64,000 nucleotides of DNA from Atriophallophorus winterbourni (lineage: Eukaryota; Platyhelminthes; Trematoda; Plagiorchiida; Microphallidae). Positions 54,202 through 64,000 of this stretch are shown piece after piece. The notes beneath the pieces were generated by a model. That model did no database searches, was not told the origin of the DNA, and saw only the letters and a program-made list of their open reading frames with translations. How positions within the stretch are numbered: position 1 is the stretch's first letter; each line of letters begins with the position of its first letter. Where the stretch lies: positions 124,001-188,000 of the forward strand of contig JACCGJ010010690.1 of the NCBI GenBank assembly GCA_013407085.1. The letters run 5' to 3'. A program made the translations under genes and the position numbers.

Positions 54202-55264
54202 GTACAGTTACGCGATTTTACTCATTATTCTGCTAAACAACACAGCACGACTTCCGTGCACTTTGTGTGAGACCCCTCTTAACTTGAGTCACGTGATCAT
54301 ACGTTTTTGCAATTTAAAACAAGTTACAACTGTTGTGCTTCTTGTTTGAATTTATTCACGTGAACATCGAAGAAAACAATCAACGTGCTCGCTTCTGGTC
54401 AGCAAACAATCACGTTTGGTCACAGTTGATGAAGCGTGACGTCTCAACTTGTTCGGTTTGAGCATCTTGAATAGTAATTATTATAATAATAAGACGAAGT
54501 AAAAATAGATTCCAACCCTAATGAAAAAACAGTTAAAATTTCCAAAGATTTAAAAATCCGTAGTTAGAAGTCAAAACGGTTTAAAACCAATTCAGGTTTT
54601 CATCTTGATGTCATCTTTCGAGGATTCGAGGATTTAGGGATTTAAATTTATAAAAGTGAACGCTTTACACCACCACCGGATTATGATATGAATAAAAATG
54701 TGATAAATATTCGTGCATAACGATTAGATCAAACGTGAGCTTCAAGAATGATGTTTGTTTGTATATGCTGGTCAAAATTTAATTCAAAGTTCGCCAAGCA
54801 CAGAGAGTATATCACAGATTGAGAAAGAGAATTCCGTAAAAATTGCACGCATGGCAATAATGGCATTCGCAATCAATGCGCAAGTTTGGAATATTTGAAT
54901 TCCACTTGCTCACTAGACTCTTGAAATAATGTCATTTTGGGTGTAGTTTGATAAACGCAATTTCGTAGGTAAGAGAAATATCGCACCGTATCCACCATTG
55001 TGTAAAATCACTGAAAAATAGCGCTTTGACATTACGAAACATTACCACGATCGAACATTAACTTTATCACTTAGTGATAAATGTTATCATTTTACTTTGC
55101 AAACTTATTAGCGAGGATGTTTCAAATATACTTTGCGAAATAGCTAACATTTAACTAGTCTGCTTATAAACATCCTCGCGCTAAACTGCGCTGTGTAGCT
55201 TTCCCTATTAAGTAATCCACGCTCTTTTTCCCTAAGCTCCATGCAAAGCTTAGCGAGAGAATAG
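54202..55264 (+). other. Presumed Eph intron, unassigned
   Basis: No exon recognised. It contains a short inverted repeat: AGCGAGGATGTTT at 55112 and AAACATCCTCGCGCT near 55168, with about 45 bp between, and a palindrome TATCACTTAGTGATA near 55068. Confidence 0.5.
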
Positions 55265-56320
55265 GCATTTTAAAGATGGAATTCCACCTGAGCTCATCAA
55301 ATACTGTGGAACAGATTTAATACAGCCACTTCACTTCATCTTCAGTGTTGGTAGGAGACGTGTCACACGAGAGATGCGAGACCCCAAGATCATCATGCTA
55401 TTTAAGAATAAGGGTGATCTGCAAAAGGTACAGAGGTATTTATCTTCTACATTTTGTAGGAAAACTGTTTGCTGAAGTTTTACAGATCCGGCACAAGTTT
55501 TAAGTGATAGAGTTGACTCCGATTCTCTATGTAGCTTTCGAATGGGAAGAACAACCATCGACATAACCTTCTAACTATCACAACATAAAGAAAAATGTCA
55601 GCCAGAATGTATGCATTTAACTGCGTTAGGAGACGTGTCTTTGCAAAATGCTTGATCTTATAGTCTGGCTCCAAGACTGCTTAAGCTCATTAGTTCTTAC
55701 CACGCAATCCTGGAGATCTCAGCCCATTTTAACTGTTGTAGCTCAGAAGCTTTTGAAATTCACCTAAGCCTGCTTGTAAGAGGAAAACAGAAGTAATTTA
55801 CCTACGCACGTGATCTGAGGCCACGCTTTAATCCTGAACCGCATGAGAGCACAAACTAAGGTACGTGATTTGATAATCGGTGACCTACTGTTTTGCCGAA
55901 GTTGCAGGCATTATTGCTCACTCCAAAGAGAGGCTCCGGTCTCAAATGAACTGTTTTTCTTCAGCGTGCAGACACTTTGGTCTGATAATCAGCGTGAGCA
56001 AGACCAAAGTCCTTGGTCAAGGGACTGTATCGCTTCTCAACATCACTGTTGGAAACTGTCAGCTTGAATCAGTACATCATTTTACATATCTTTTTCAACT
56101 ATTGCGGACAACCTCTAGACACTGAGAATGATAAGGGGATTAATAAAATAAGTATATTCTTTACCCGTTTGAACGGTGATTGCAGGGACAACCGAAAGTT
56201 TACCGTGAACACAAAAGTAAAAATATTATTCCAAGTCGTGCTTATAAAATGCTTTATTGTACGTCAGTGAAATCTTGACCATCAACTCAAGATGCGAAAT
56301 GATGCTAAATGCTTTCCATT
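55265..56320 (+). mobile_element. LINE family B, RT fragment, plus strand
   Basis: Plus strand: GIPPELIKYCGTDLIQPLHF-like palm entry at 55280, then VTREMRDPKIIMLFKNKGD. At 55880-56125 comes LLFCRSCRHYCSLQRE / AEVAGIIAHSKERLRSQMNC (motif C region, FADD lost by a frame change), then SVSKTKVLGQGTVSLLNITV and NCQLESVHHFTYLF. Strongly decayed; a rearranged or deleted stretch lies between 55580 and 55840. Confidence 0.7.
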
Positions 56321-56379
56321 TAAGTAACACCTTAGACATATCGCGGAGGGACAATGTATCAAAGCTCAGAAAATACTTC

Positions 56380-56640
56380 AAATGAAGTTCATCTCTGGAA
56401 AAGTGACAGTTAACTTCACTAGCAAACTAATAATTAGACAGCATCTTAAAGATCATCCACCACGTCAGCAACCCAATATGCACCTATCAATTCACCTGCT
56501 TTTATGGAACAGGGTACATTGGCTTGCGAATGGCTAAACATCCCACAAGCTTGCAAAGCAAAGGTTGTTCTTCGAAAGTGAAGAGTTTGATTCCAACCAA
56601 TTTGATTGACACTTACCACAATGTAAAACCTGAGGAGGAG
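56380..56640 (+). mobile_element. Penelope-like element, GIY-YIG fragment (second family)
   Basis: Across a frame change near 56510 the plus strand gives MHLSIHLLLW then GYIGLRMAKHPTSLQSKGCS and SLIPTNLIDTYHNVKPEEEF. C-x-Y-x-F-x-C-x-C-G-x-x-Y-I-G-R-x-x-x-x-L followed by S-x-I-x-x-H-L-x-D-T-x-H-x-V is the GIY-YIG pattern this decays from. It differs from the domain at 35.3 kb. No RT part is adjacent. Confidence 0.55.
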
Positions 56641-56744
56641 TTTTTATTGTTTACATATTTTCCCACAACGTATCACGAAGACTTGTCTGGAACTTCTTTG
56701 GGACAGCCGAAGGGATTACAATCAAAAGCTTAAGACCGAACTTA

Positions 56745-57078
56745 ATTTTAGCCTCTTTCGGTTTATGTCAACGATGGATGTACGAATATGCTTTCATGCT
56801 CTACATCTTTTCAAATAATTAAACATCCCGATTCGGTAGGTAAAAACTCTGCCGCAGCGCTCACTGCCATAATCAGTACTCGGATAAAAGATGTCGGTTG
56901 CACGGCGTGATATACGGTCAACAACCGAGAACAGTATATGTTCTGCAAGAGGTTGCAGACGACGCTTCACACAGCGCGTCCAACTTATATGTTCCGAAAA
57001 GATGTGTTTGTGATCTATCAATGCCTTGGCCAACAACAATATCGACCGAATCATTTTAAGTAATAAATCATGGAACAT
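56745..57078 (-). mobile_element. LINE family B, 3' end, minus strand
   Basis: Minus strand reads HISWTRCVKRRLQPLAEHIL, later SERCGRVFTYRIGMFNYLKR-C, the C-terminal finger in decayed form. TTTTAGCCTCTTTCGGTTTA at 56745 is the family 3' landmark. Inverted relative to the copy at 55265-56320. Confidence 0.65.
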
Positions 57079-57080
57079 TT

Positions 57081-58255
57081 TTGTTCAGTGTTTGATGTTG
57101 ATCAGAACCATGTACAATTTCTTGCGCAGGTATTGGAGAACTTGATGTGAAATACCGTAAAGGTATTACACCGCTCTATTCAAGTTTATCTTTGACATAT
57201 ATAGGAAGTTTCATTGCCTTGACTCGCTTTGATTGGCTAAAGATACATCTGAGGCAGAACCTGGTGATAGTGAACCATCTGTTAGAACTCGAAAAGATTG
57301 AGTCAACGATTTTCATTTTATATTGTCTGATCCAACTGTCTATATTACCGCAAGGACCTCCAAACCCTGTGGGGATGCACAATTTATGAGGCACTTCGTA
57401 TAGCCTGGCCAAGAACAAAAGATTTCAAAGCAACACAGGAAGAAGCTTAGTGTAATCACTTCACTAATATTTCCAATACACATAGTAAGCTTTTTCATCA
57501 AAGTGAAAGCATGACCTCGAAAAGCGGTTCGCCACTCAAATTAATCTGGATGTAATATACCCTACTTCAGTAACTTCAATGGCTATTCATCCGAAGTCCC
57601 AACATCATGGCAACCCGTGTCTTATAAGGTTAAATTTTAGCCTACTAAATTCTCATTTGCTTCAGGTACAATGTTACTACCACCAACCTATCTATGCCGA
57701 GGTAACTTGATCCGAAGAACAATGAATACGATATGCTCGAGACAAAGCCAAATCACACTGTAATGTTATGCTTGATGTTCCTGTAAATACATAGGCCGTA
57801 TCGGCTTTTGAAATAAAACAGGATGATGGTAAACAGTGGTTATTTAATTCCGATAAAATTAGTTATCGAAATTCTGTGGTTGTCGACACGCACAGAAAAT
57901 CTTACACGTTGAAACTTATAAGGAAAGGCTTAAGTCCACTGAATGCTATATTTTTGTTAAGTGGCTTGTCGGATGCTGCCTGGTGGAGTTGATAATCTAT
58001 AGAAACAGATTACCAGGAAAAGTCAGATCCGAGGGCGGAACCAATTCGCAAGAGAAATATCGCAACTTCCTTCAAAAACGACAATGGTATGCCGTCGACC
58101 AAGAAATACGGTTACTAACTCATCTTAAAAATTATAACCTGTAGGACAGGCTACGGTGTGGACGTACAAATTTGTGCTCTCATACTTTTGGATCTTATTG
58201 CTCGCTTTATTGACGGATCTAGCCGGTTCTTATATCATTGAACTCGTCTCAACTT
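57081..58255. other. Unassigned sequence
   Basis: Open stretches at 57147-57389 (plus) and 57176-57418 (minus) overlap each other; neither resembles a known domain. The last few hundred bases may be decayed upstream ORF1 of the CR1 that follows. Confidence 0.4.
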
Positions 58256-58265
58256 CCTCATTCTG

Positions 58266-58748
58266 GGAATATTTCCGGACGTTCCGTGGGAAGAACGTCA
58301 AATTCGTCGTAATAATCCAGAACTAGCAAAAGAGGCTACAAATCGCAGAGCTGTTATAGTTCATGGTGTACCCATTTCGAACGAAGTAGAATTCAGCAAA
58401 CGTCTGCAACATGATTGCAGTGAATGGATATTTTTACAAGAGATCCTAGGTTTAAAGGACATAATAACGACTCATGTTATTCGCCTTATACCGAAAAAAG
58501 AAACGCATCAGCCTCCTCCTCTCAAAATATCATTCCGCACAGATGAGATGAAGGATAGAATACTCGAGGCGTGGTATCAATGTCGAAAATTTGCACCTCT
58601 TGAAATTCGTATTCGGGCTGTATACGACATAAAACGAACGAACACTATTGTTCCTGAAATGACTTCGCTACCAAGTCAATCAAATGCACCTGAGACAAAA
58701 AACGTGGAGCAGCCGACCAATTCTGGGTCGGCGAATCCACTACTATGA
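58266..58748 (+). pseudogene. CR1 ORF1, C-terminal half
   Basis: Open for about 160 codons: IFPDVPWEERQIRRNNPELA, then RRAVIVHGVPISNEVEFSKR, EILGLKDIITTHVIRLIPKK, ending SNAPETKNVEQPTNSGSANP-L-L. The PDVPWEER and AVIVHGVP blocks match VFVDVPWSER and TFILLNVP in the 8.8-13.5 kb copy. The stop codon overlaps the ORF2 start as ATGA. Confidence 0.72.
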
Positions 58749-60061
58749 GCTCTTCATCGTCAACAAAAATCAAATCTCTATCATGCTGTTACACCAATGC
58801 TCAGAGCCTTCTGGGCAAGTTCACTGAACTGTATTCACGTGCGACCGTGGCTTCTTGGGATTTGATTGCAGTGACAGAAACCTGGTTGTGTAATTCTATA
58901 CACGAAACTCCCTCATATGATGATTTACAGAAAAGATCGAGCAACAAAAGGTGGCGGTGTCCTCCTCTACTTACATGAAAGCATCAACTGCACTATACTT
59001 CTCTCCCCGAGTTAGATGTCCCAGATACATTGTTTTGCTCTTTTGACTTACATGATAAACGTAAGTGCCTCTTAGCATTGATTTATCGACCCCCTTCTTC
59101 ATCATCTGCCGCTGACACTGTTCTTGCTAATGCAATACGTTTTGCATTGAAGCTCACATATTCACATTCGCTCCTCCTCGGTGATTTTAATGTACCGACC
59201 CTTGCAACACACATTACCGGTGACGATTCATTCAAAAGCTTTCTTCAAGAAATAATGACTTGCACCCCTCTTTACAACCATGTGCAACAACCAACTCGAT
59301 TTCGATCTGAACAAACCCCATCTAGCCTGGACCTCATACTTACAAACGAAGAACTCATGATAGAATCTGTTTCCTATACAGCTCCACTCGGATTGAGTGA
59401 TCATGTTGTCATGACATTTGATTATACTTATCAATACGAACCAGCAGGAAATACTCAACGAACGTATACAACTGTGAACTATGACTTGCTTCGAGCTCTT
59501 ACTACTGCAAATCGATGGGATTTCCTTGAACTCAAATCAGCTAAGGAAATCTGGGAAACGTTTTACAGCCAACTTCGTATTATCATTGACTTATCATCGA
59601 AGGTGAAAATAATATCCAGCAAACAGCGTCCGAAAAAGCCTCTCAGAAGCAGTACTCGGAAATGGATGTGTAAGCGTGACAATGCCTGGTTCAAATACTT
59701 GGACGATCCGTCTGGGATAACTTGGTGCTACTACACGTTATTGCGAAATAAGTGTGTCTGCCTCATTCGAAAAGACAGAAAAAATTACCAAATCAGTCTT
59801 GTCGAAAAATTCATTATAAATCCCAAAGCATTGTATAGACACGTCAACGACCTCCGGAATGTTAAAATGGGAATACCGCCACTGGTCTCTGCTACTGGAA
59901 TAGTGACGTCATTTAAAGATTGCGCTAACGTTTTCCGACAACAATTCGCATCAGTTATCTCACAAGTGTCGACCCATAGACAGCCCTTAAACTCTGACAG
60001 CTACAGCCTGCCAATTCTTCACGGGGTGGAGTTCCCCCCAACGTTGTTCAATCAAAATTAA
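58745..60061 (+). pseudogene. CR1 ORF2 endonuclease region
   Basis: Start MSSSSSTKIKSLSCCYTNAQ, then LIAVTETWLCNSI. A frame change near 58930-59030 (GGGVLLYLHESINC is in another frame) is followed by the open frame 59030-60061 with LLALIYRPPSSSSAADTVLA, SLLLGDFNVPTLA, TRFRSEQTPSSLDLILTNEE and LGLSDHVVMTFDY. Then comes the long pre-RT linker. The endonuclease catalytic set E, D, N, S-D-H is present. Confidence 0.8.
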
Positions 60062-61055
60062 TGACGATGAAGAGAACAGGCTCACCCGGTATAGACAATA
60101 TACACGCAAACATTTTGCACAATCTATCTTCCGAGTTGGCAATACCGACATCTGACGTATTCACGATGATGTTCGAGCAGAGCTTTATACCAGAAACTTG
60201 GAAAACTGTCCTGATTAGTCCCATCTACAAGGGTGGCAAAAGAAATGATCCTTTAAACTATCGCCCGATAGCGTAATTACCAGTGCTATCAAAAGTAATG
60301 GAGTCCATAATAGCTGATGCCTAACGGAATCAATTTGAGATTAATAATTTAATCTCCGATGCACAGCATGGATTCGGGAAAAAACGATCCTGCCTGACAA
60401 ACTTGCTATTAGCAAAAGAATCTTGGTCTGAGCTACTGGATGCCGGCAACTCCGTGGACGTAATTTATATCGATTTCTCAAAAGCCTTCGATCGTGTGAA
60501 TCATGAAATACTTTCTTCGAAACTACACACCTACGGAGTACAGGGTAAACTCCATGCATGGATTAAAGAATAGTTGATAACTCGTGAGATGTACGTGAGA
60601 GTCAAAAACGAACTATCCGAGTCGATTAAAGTTTCCCGTGGTGTCCCACAAGGATCAGTCCTCGGACCGCTTTTGTTTTTAATATATATAAACGACTTGC
60701 CTACTCTATTACATTCGTCCGTGCTTATTTTCGCTGATGACGCAAGATAAACTCCACAGACGACACGCAGAACCTGCAACGGGATCTCGATATGATTCAC
60801 ACTTGGTCCATAGACAACGAAATGCCCCTGAATGCTTCGAAATGCACCCTATTGTCTCTCAACAGCAAGTCGAGCAAAGAATATTATCTTGGTCGCACTG
60901 TTATTAAACCCGCTTCCACCGAAAAAGATTTAGGTGTGATTATCCAATCAGACTTAGGAAACTCAATGCAATGTCGACTGGCTGCCTGCAAAGCTGTAAA
61001 CAACTTGGGTCTTCTTAGAAGAGTCCTAGGTTCGTTTGACCCCAATATTGCCTGA
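60061..61055 (+). pseudogene. CR1 reverse transcriptase, frameshifted
   Basis: KRTGSPGIDNIHANILHNLS, then YKGGKRNDPLNYRPIA with a stop. Out-of-frame continuation [40 protein letters not shown] (A), [20 protein letters not shown] (B) and [14 protein letters not shown] (C). A small deletion after FADD is followed by WSIDNEMPLNASKCTLLSLN. Stops at 60274, 60322, 60571 and 60747. Confidence 0.8.
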
Positions 61056-61059
61056 AAAT

Positions 61060-61523
61060 TGATTTCAACGTACATCCGTCCTCATGTTGAATATGCTATA
61101 CCGGCATGGGATCCTTGGCTGAAAAACGTTACTCAGCTATTGGAAACTCCACAGCGCAGAGCAACAAAACTCGTCTTGGGACGTTCTAATTATCAATACA
61201 AAATTAAATTTAAAATATTGAATTAGCATTCTGCTAAATACGGACGGAAACGAGGAGCTCTAATATTCATCTGAACAGTGCTTAATCAAACAAATCATCC
61301 TTGCGGTCATTTGTTTTATCTTTCCCATAACACACATCTGCGAGGTCACCAATTAAAACTTTACCAACAGCATAGCATGTTGAACCGCCGCAAATATGCA
61401 TTTTCCGTTCGCAATGTGCAACTGTGGAACAGTTTACCTACTCATGTGGTACAATCTGGAACTTTTGAAGTTTTCAAAAAATCACTAGATATCCACATAG
61501 ACAAATATGTTTTTTATGTTTGA
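61060..61523 (+). pseudogene. CR1 ORF2 C-terminal domain
   Basis: STYIRPHVEYAIPAWDPWLK (61068-61127), then a break near 61200, then RKYAFSVRNVQLWNSLPTHV and FEVFKKSLDIHIDKY (61390-61510). Same order as the other CR1 C-terminal domains. Confidence 0.75.
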
Positions 61524-61819
61524 CAATAATCTAACAATATTTTGATATTTTTTACCATCCGACCCGATGTACATTTTTGCGGGTCTTGTAAAGCATAGCT
61601 TTTTACCTGCATATAATCTATGAATATGAATAAATCTATGAATAAAAGCTCACTCTGAAAGTTTGATATTGATGCGAATACTTTTAGCTCAGGGATTGGA
61701 TGTTGTGTGTTGTGTGTTCGCTGAGCTGGCATTGTAACGGTAGGACCTTTCCTCATCAAGTTATATGTTGCGCACAGACCTACGCGAACACTCCGCAATC
61801 AGCAGTGTAAATTGAAAGA

Positions 61820-62700
61820 TAGCTTGAAAAAAGAAGACAAAACAAACGAGGTCTAAAACATCCCATTCGCGGATTGTGAGATGCATTACGTGGGACAAAC
61901 TGGAAGGAGGCTGGGTACCAGAATGAGTGAACACCAATCAGCGGTAAGGAGGCATGATTACAAATCGTTACGATCAATTCACGTCGATCAAGAAGCTCCC
62001 GCTACCTACAAAACGCTCCCATACGGTGTGCGTCTCAAATAGCCTCTGACAACCAAAGCCCAACTCCTGGCCTGCATGTGGCGGAACTGCTTCTACTGAC
62101 AGGAGAAGGGGCAAAGGCGGGTGACTGGCGCCTCAAAACTAGTTCGCTTCAGGTAGATGGAGCTCGTCAGCTAGGGGGCAGTCCATCTAGGGGATGGAAA
62201 CCCTGATCCAAACCTCCGCTTCCTGCGGATTACACAATCACATTACTCCGCCGTCTGCAAAAGGAGGAGGGTTAGACGCGGGGTCAGCAACCCCACTCTG
62301 TAAAAACCTCGAAACGCTATTGAAACCTAAGTCAAGAAGGACACCAAGTCAACTGGAATGGAACCAGAGTCATTGCGAGGGGATGCACGCGCTATATACG
62401 GGAATTCCTCTAGGCGTGGCACTCCACAACGTGGTCATTGAATCTACACGTTCAAGTGGACGACATGTATGTGCCAATGAGGAACCGAACATTAAGTCGG
62501 GTGACCTTGAGAACAACCAATGACGAGGAAATAAACATAACGGTGAGCGTATAAAATCGGAAAACACGACGGTTACGAACACTTCGCAAGAAGCTCAGCT
62601 GACGATGTCATTTAGCATGATGACGAAACGTCCCTATGTTACAATGCTAGCTCGGTGAACACACAACATCACCCTGGAAGTCTATATACGGATACCCAAA
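61820..62700 (+). mobile_element. Penelope-like element, GIY-YIG and 3' region (third family)
   Basis: At 61855-62010 the plus strand reads FADCEMHYVGQTGRRLGTRM-S-E-H-Q-S-A-V-R-R then LRSIHVDQEAPATYKTLP. Y-V-G-Q-T-G-R-R-L-x-T-R-x-x-E-H is a textbook GIY-YIG core of Penelope-like elements, followed by the usual L-P-A-P-Y-K-x-L ending. Downstream to about 62700 is an unusually GC-rich non-coding part ending in a hammerhead-like core (62568-62632). RT is not present upstream; the CR1 at 58.3-61.6 kb lies there instead. Confidence 0.65.
62568..62632 (+). ncRNA. Degenerate hammerhead-ribozyme-like motif
   Basis: CTGACGA (62599-62605) fits the CUGANGA box, GAAAC (62625-62629) fits the second conserved box, and helix II can form between GTCAT (62607-62611) and ATGAC (62620-62624). 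Helix III could pair GACG (62568-62571) with CGTC (62629-62632), and a CTTC-GCAA-GAAG hairpin (62582-62593) lies in the helix I position. Two departures weaken it: an extra T after CTGACGA and an extra G before the cleavage-site triplet. Hammerheads are known in the terminal repeats of Penelope-like elements. Confidence 0.35.
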
Positions 62701-62989
62701 TTTCGTCCACTAAATTGATTAAAACAACTGATTTATACACATGCTAATCGCCAAATCTTAACACCATTACTTAAACCTGGTTTCAACCACGTTTGATTGA
62801 AAGCCGACAGTCAACCCCCCTTTCGAACGATCGCACACTAAAATTTGCGGTTTGTGGCTATATACTGTCATAAACGTCTTCAGTGTAATAAGCTTCCAAC
62901 CTCGAATTATAGGATACACTCTGGTGAAGAATTAAACCAAAAGCACAATGTGACCGCATCATCCGTATAATCTCTCACCCTCCGGCCTC
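62701..62989. other. Unassigned spacer
   Basis: Nothing recognised. Confidence 0.4.
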
Positions 62990-63120
62990 GACAAGTTATT
63001 ACAGACCGCATATGTTAATATGCAGAACAAATGCGACTCTCCTAATTACCGCTTATGGGGAACTATGTCATTCCACATCTCTTTGCCGGATCAGGTCATC
63101 GAATATTCAAGCCTGCGTGA
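62990..63120 (+). mobile_element. Possible LINE C-terminal fragment
   Basis: CDSPNYRLWGTMSFHISLPD then QVIEYSSLREVLG resembles the R-x-x-x-x-W-N-x-L-P-x-x-V-I/V-x-x-S-S-L-x-x-F block of CR1 ends. Short and weak. Confidence 0.3.
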
Positions 63121-63780
63121 AGTTCTTGGGATAGTAAATTTGTAAGTGCGTGGTCATCATAACACAGATACTCCTTGTGACGCACTCACAGCAAGCATTC
63201 AGTTAAACATATATTAAAATTAACGTCGTGCCAGCGACTTCCGCTTTAAACATCGGATTCACACAACAAAATTGATCATGCAGCAGAAATCTGCCTGACT
63301 TCAACCAAGAACTACCAGGACTAATACATTATGGTTTAAATTGTGCTTGTTTCAAAAAATGAACGCTTTCATAACAAAGACGAGCTAAGTTATTATAAAT
63401 TTCTTCTTTGAAAATAGAAGGGAAACCCCAAATTCGGAAAGAGTTTATGTAGTTCGGGTGGGCGGCACACCAAAGAACAGTATGTACTGTGGTGTCATTT
63501 ACAAGCGCGCTTCCAGTCTTCTGGGAATGCTTCCGAACCAATTCGCCTACAAAGCTGCCTACAATGATGAAAACCCACATTATCAAAAACCGTGTAACAT
63601 GTTGGACAAACTGGCTCATGAAGATATTCTACTGCTAGCTATAATATATTATCGACACCTATCTCGTAAGCGGTTTTACAGAACTCAACGTACGAGAAAC
63701 CAATGCATTGCTGTGCACACCCACCTCACTTCCAATAAGCATTCCAGCGATGCGATGCTTACATGCAAAATATTACATAC
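63121..63780. other. Unassigned; one 96-codon minus-strand open frame
   Basis: The minus-strand frame 63619-63329 (VRKHSQKTGSALVNDTTVHT, then RIWGFPSIFKEEIYNNLARL) is not clearly recognised. The S-A-L-x(n)-H spacing faintly recalls the second half of a GIY-YIG domain. No start context or neighbour supports it as a host gene. Confidence 0.35.
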
Positions 63781-63784
63781 TCCA

Positions 63785-63995
63785 TATCATTCATTAAAAC
63801 ATTTATTTGAGTACCAACACGCAACCACTCAACGAAATTTGAAACTCCCCATTTTCATATTGTTTGTCTTCGACATTTTATTCTGTATCTGTCTGTTTCC
63901 TTTAAAAAGCACTCCCGGCGTCAAGAAATTCATTCGAAATTTGGACACATTTGTTGCAAAACAATTTGAATGCAACTCTAAAATACATTACAGCA
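63785..63995 (+). mobile_element. CR1 ORF2 C-terminal end fragment
   Basis: Plus strand: KHLFEYQHATTQRNLKLPIF, then KSTPGVKKFIRNLDTFVAKQ. Same ending as the copies at 15.7-15.9 kb (HLFEYFESQQTRSH ... FIRNLGMYLLQ) and 53.7-53.9 kb. It may continue beyond the window. Confidence 0.6.
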
Positions 63996-64000
63996 CACAG

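Larger units (their letters stand above)
58260..61640 (+). mobile_element. CR1-type LINE, plus strand, ORF1 end through 3' tail
   Basis: Order: ORF1 C-terminal half (58266-58748), ORF2 endonuclease (58745-60061), RT (60061-61055), C-terminal domain (about 61060-61523), 3' tail ATCTATGAATATGAATAAATC (61617-61640). It is a third CR1 subfamily by sequence ([32 protein letters not shown]). Several frameshifts and stops. 5'-truncated in ORF1. Confidence 0.8.

Noticed and set aside
57147..57418. Overlapping open frames on both strands
   Set aside because: Neither strand shows a known motif or splice context; most likely chance or an unidentified repeat.
62194..62523. 109-codon open frame downstream of a Penelope GIY-YIG domain
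   Set aside because: Lies in the GC-rich untranslated part of the element; no domain, and composition explains the absence of stops.
1..64000. tRNA genes, rRNA operons, CRISPR arrays, bacterial operons
   Set aside because: No cloverleaf with A and B boxes, no rRNA, no regularly spaced repeats. Intron structure and retrotransposon content show a eukaryotic chromosome.

Overview
The window is eukaryotic, intron-rich and AT-rich. It is dominated by non-LTR retrotransposons, Penelope-like elements and a few LTR and DNA elements. The repeat mixture (CR1-type LINEs with a PHD-finger ORF1, two other LINE families, Penelope-like elements with GIY-YIG endonucleases, Gypsy gag relics) together with introns of several kb points to a flatworm, most probably a digenean fluke. 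The strong AT bias would suit a schistosomatid. Both placements are inference from content; no species was identified.

One host gene can be supported: an Eph-family receptor tyrosine kinase on the + strand. Seven exons were recovered by hand (17178-17245, 18526-18768, 31262-31450, 37036-37252, 40250-40411, 50259-50424, 54077-54201). They join in compatible phases and encode, in order, most of the ephrin-binding domain, the cysteine-rich Sushi/EGF-like part and the first fibronectin type III domain, 390 codons in all. The signal-peptide exon lies upstream and was not found. The second fibronectin domain, transmembrane segment, kinase and SAM domain were not found and probably lie beyond position 64000. 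One intron appears to use a GC-AG donor.

Most of the rest is mobile DNA, much of it inside the Eph introns. 1-16.2 kb: CR1 fragments, a ~295-bp tandem duplication, a complete but internally deleted pogo-type DNA transposon (4953-6326), a nearly full-length CR1 (8.8-13.5 kb, minus), a Gypsy relic (13.7-15.1 kb, minus) and a ~700-bp palindrome of CR1 3' ends. 19-24.7 kb: a LINE of family C split by a LINE of family B, then two inverted family B 3' ends. 31.8-36.0 kb: a Penelope-like element with ~94-bp inverted terminal repeats, split by a family B LINE with a 14-bp target-site duplication. 40.6-46.4 kb: two decayed CR1 copies. 46.5-49.0 kb: a family B LINE interrupted by a 1.5-kb gag-only LTR element with a 5-bp target-site duplication. 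50.6-53.5 kb: the best-preserved CR1, sense to the Eph gene. 55-64 kb: family B, Penelope and CR1 pieces.

The most notable items are the Eph gene model, the gag-only LTR element, the pogo copy whose deletion kept the frame and the DNA-binding half, and the Penelope element with hammerhead-like cores at its ends. All mobile-element proteins carry frameshifts or stops except the shortened pogo frame and the long CR1 frame at 50939-53308. 'Family B' and 'family C' are working names used here for two LINE lineages whose clade I could not settle by eye.
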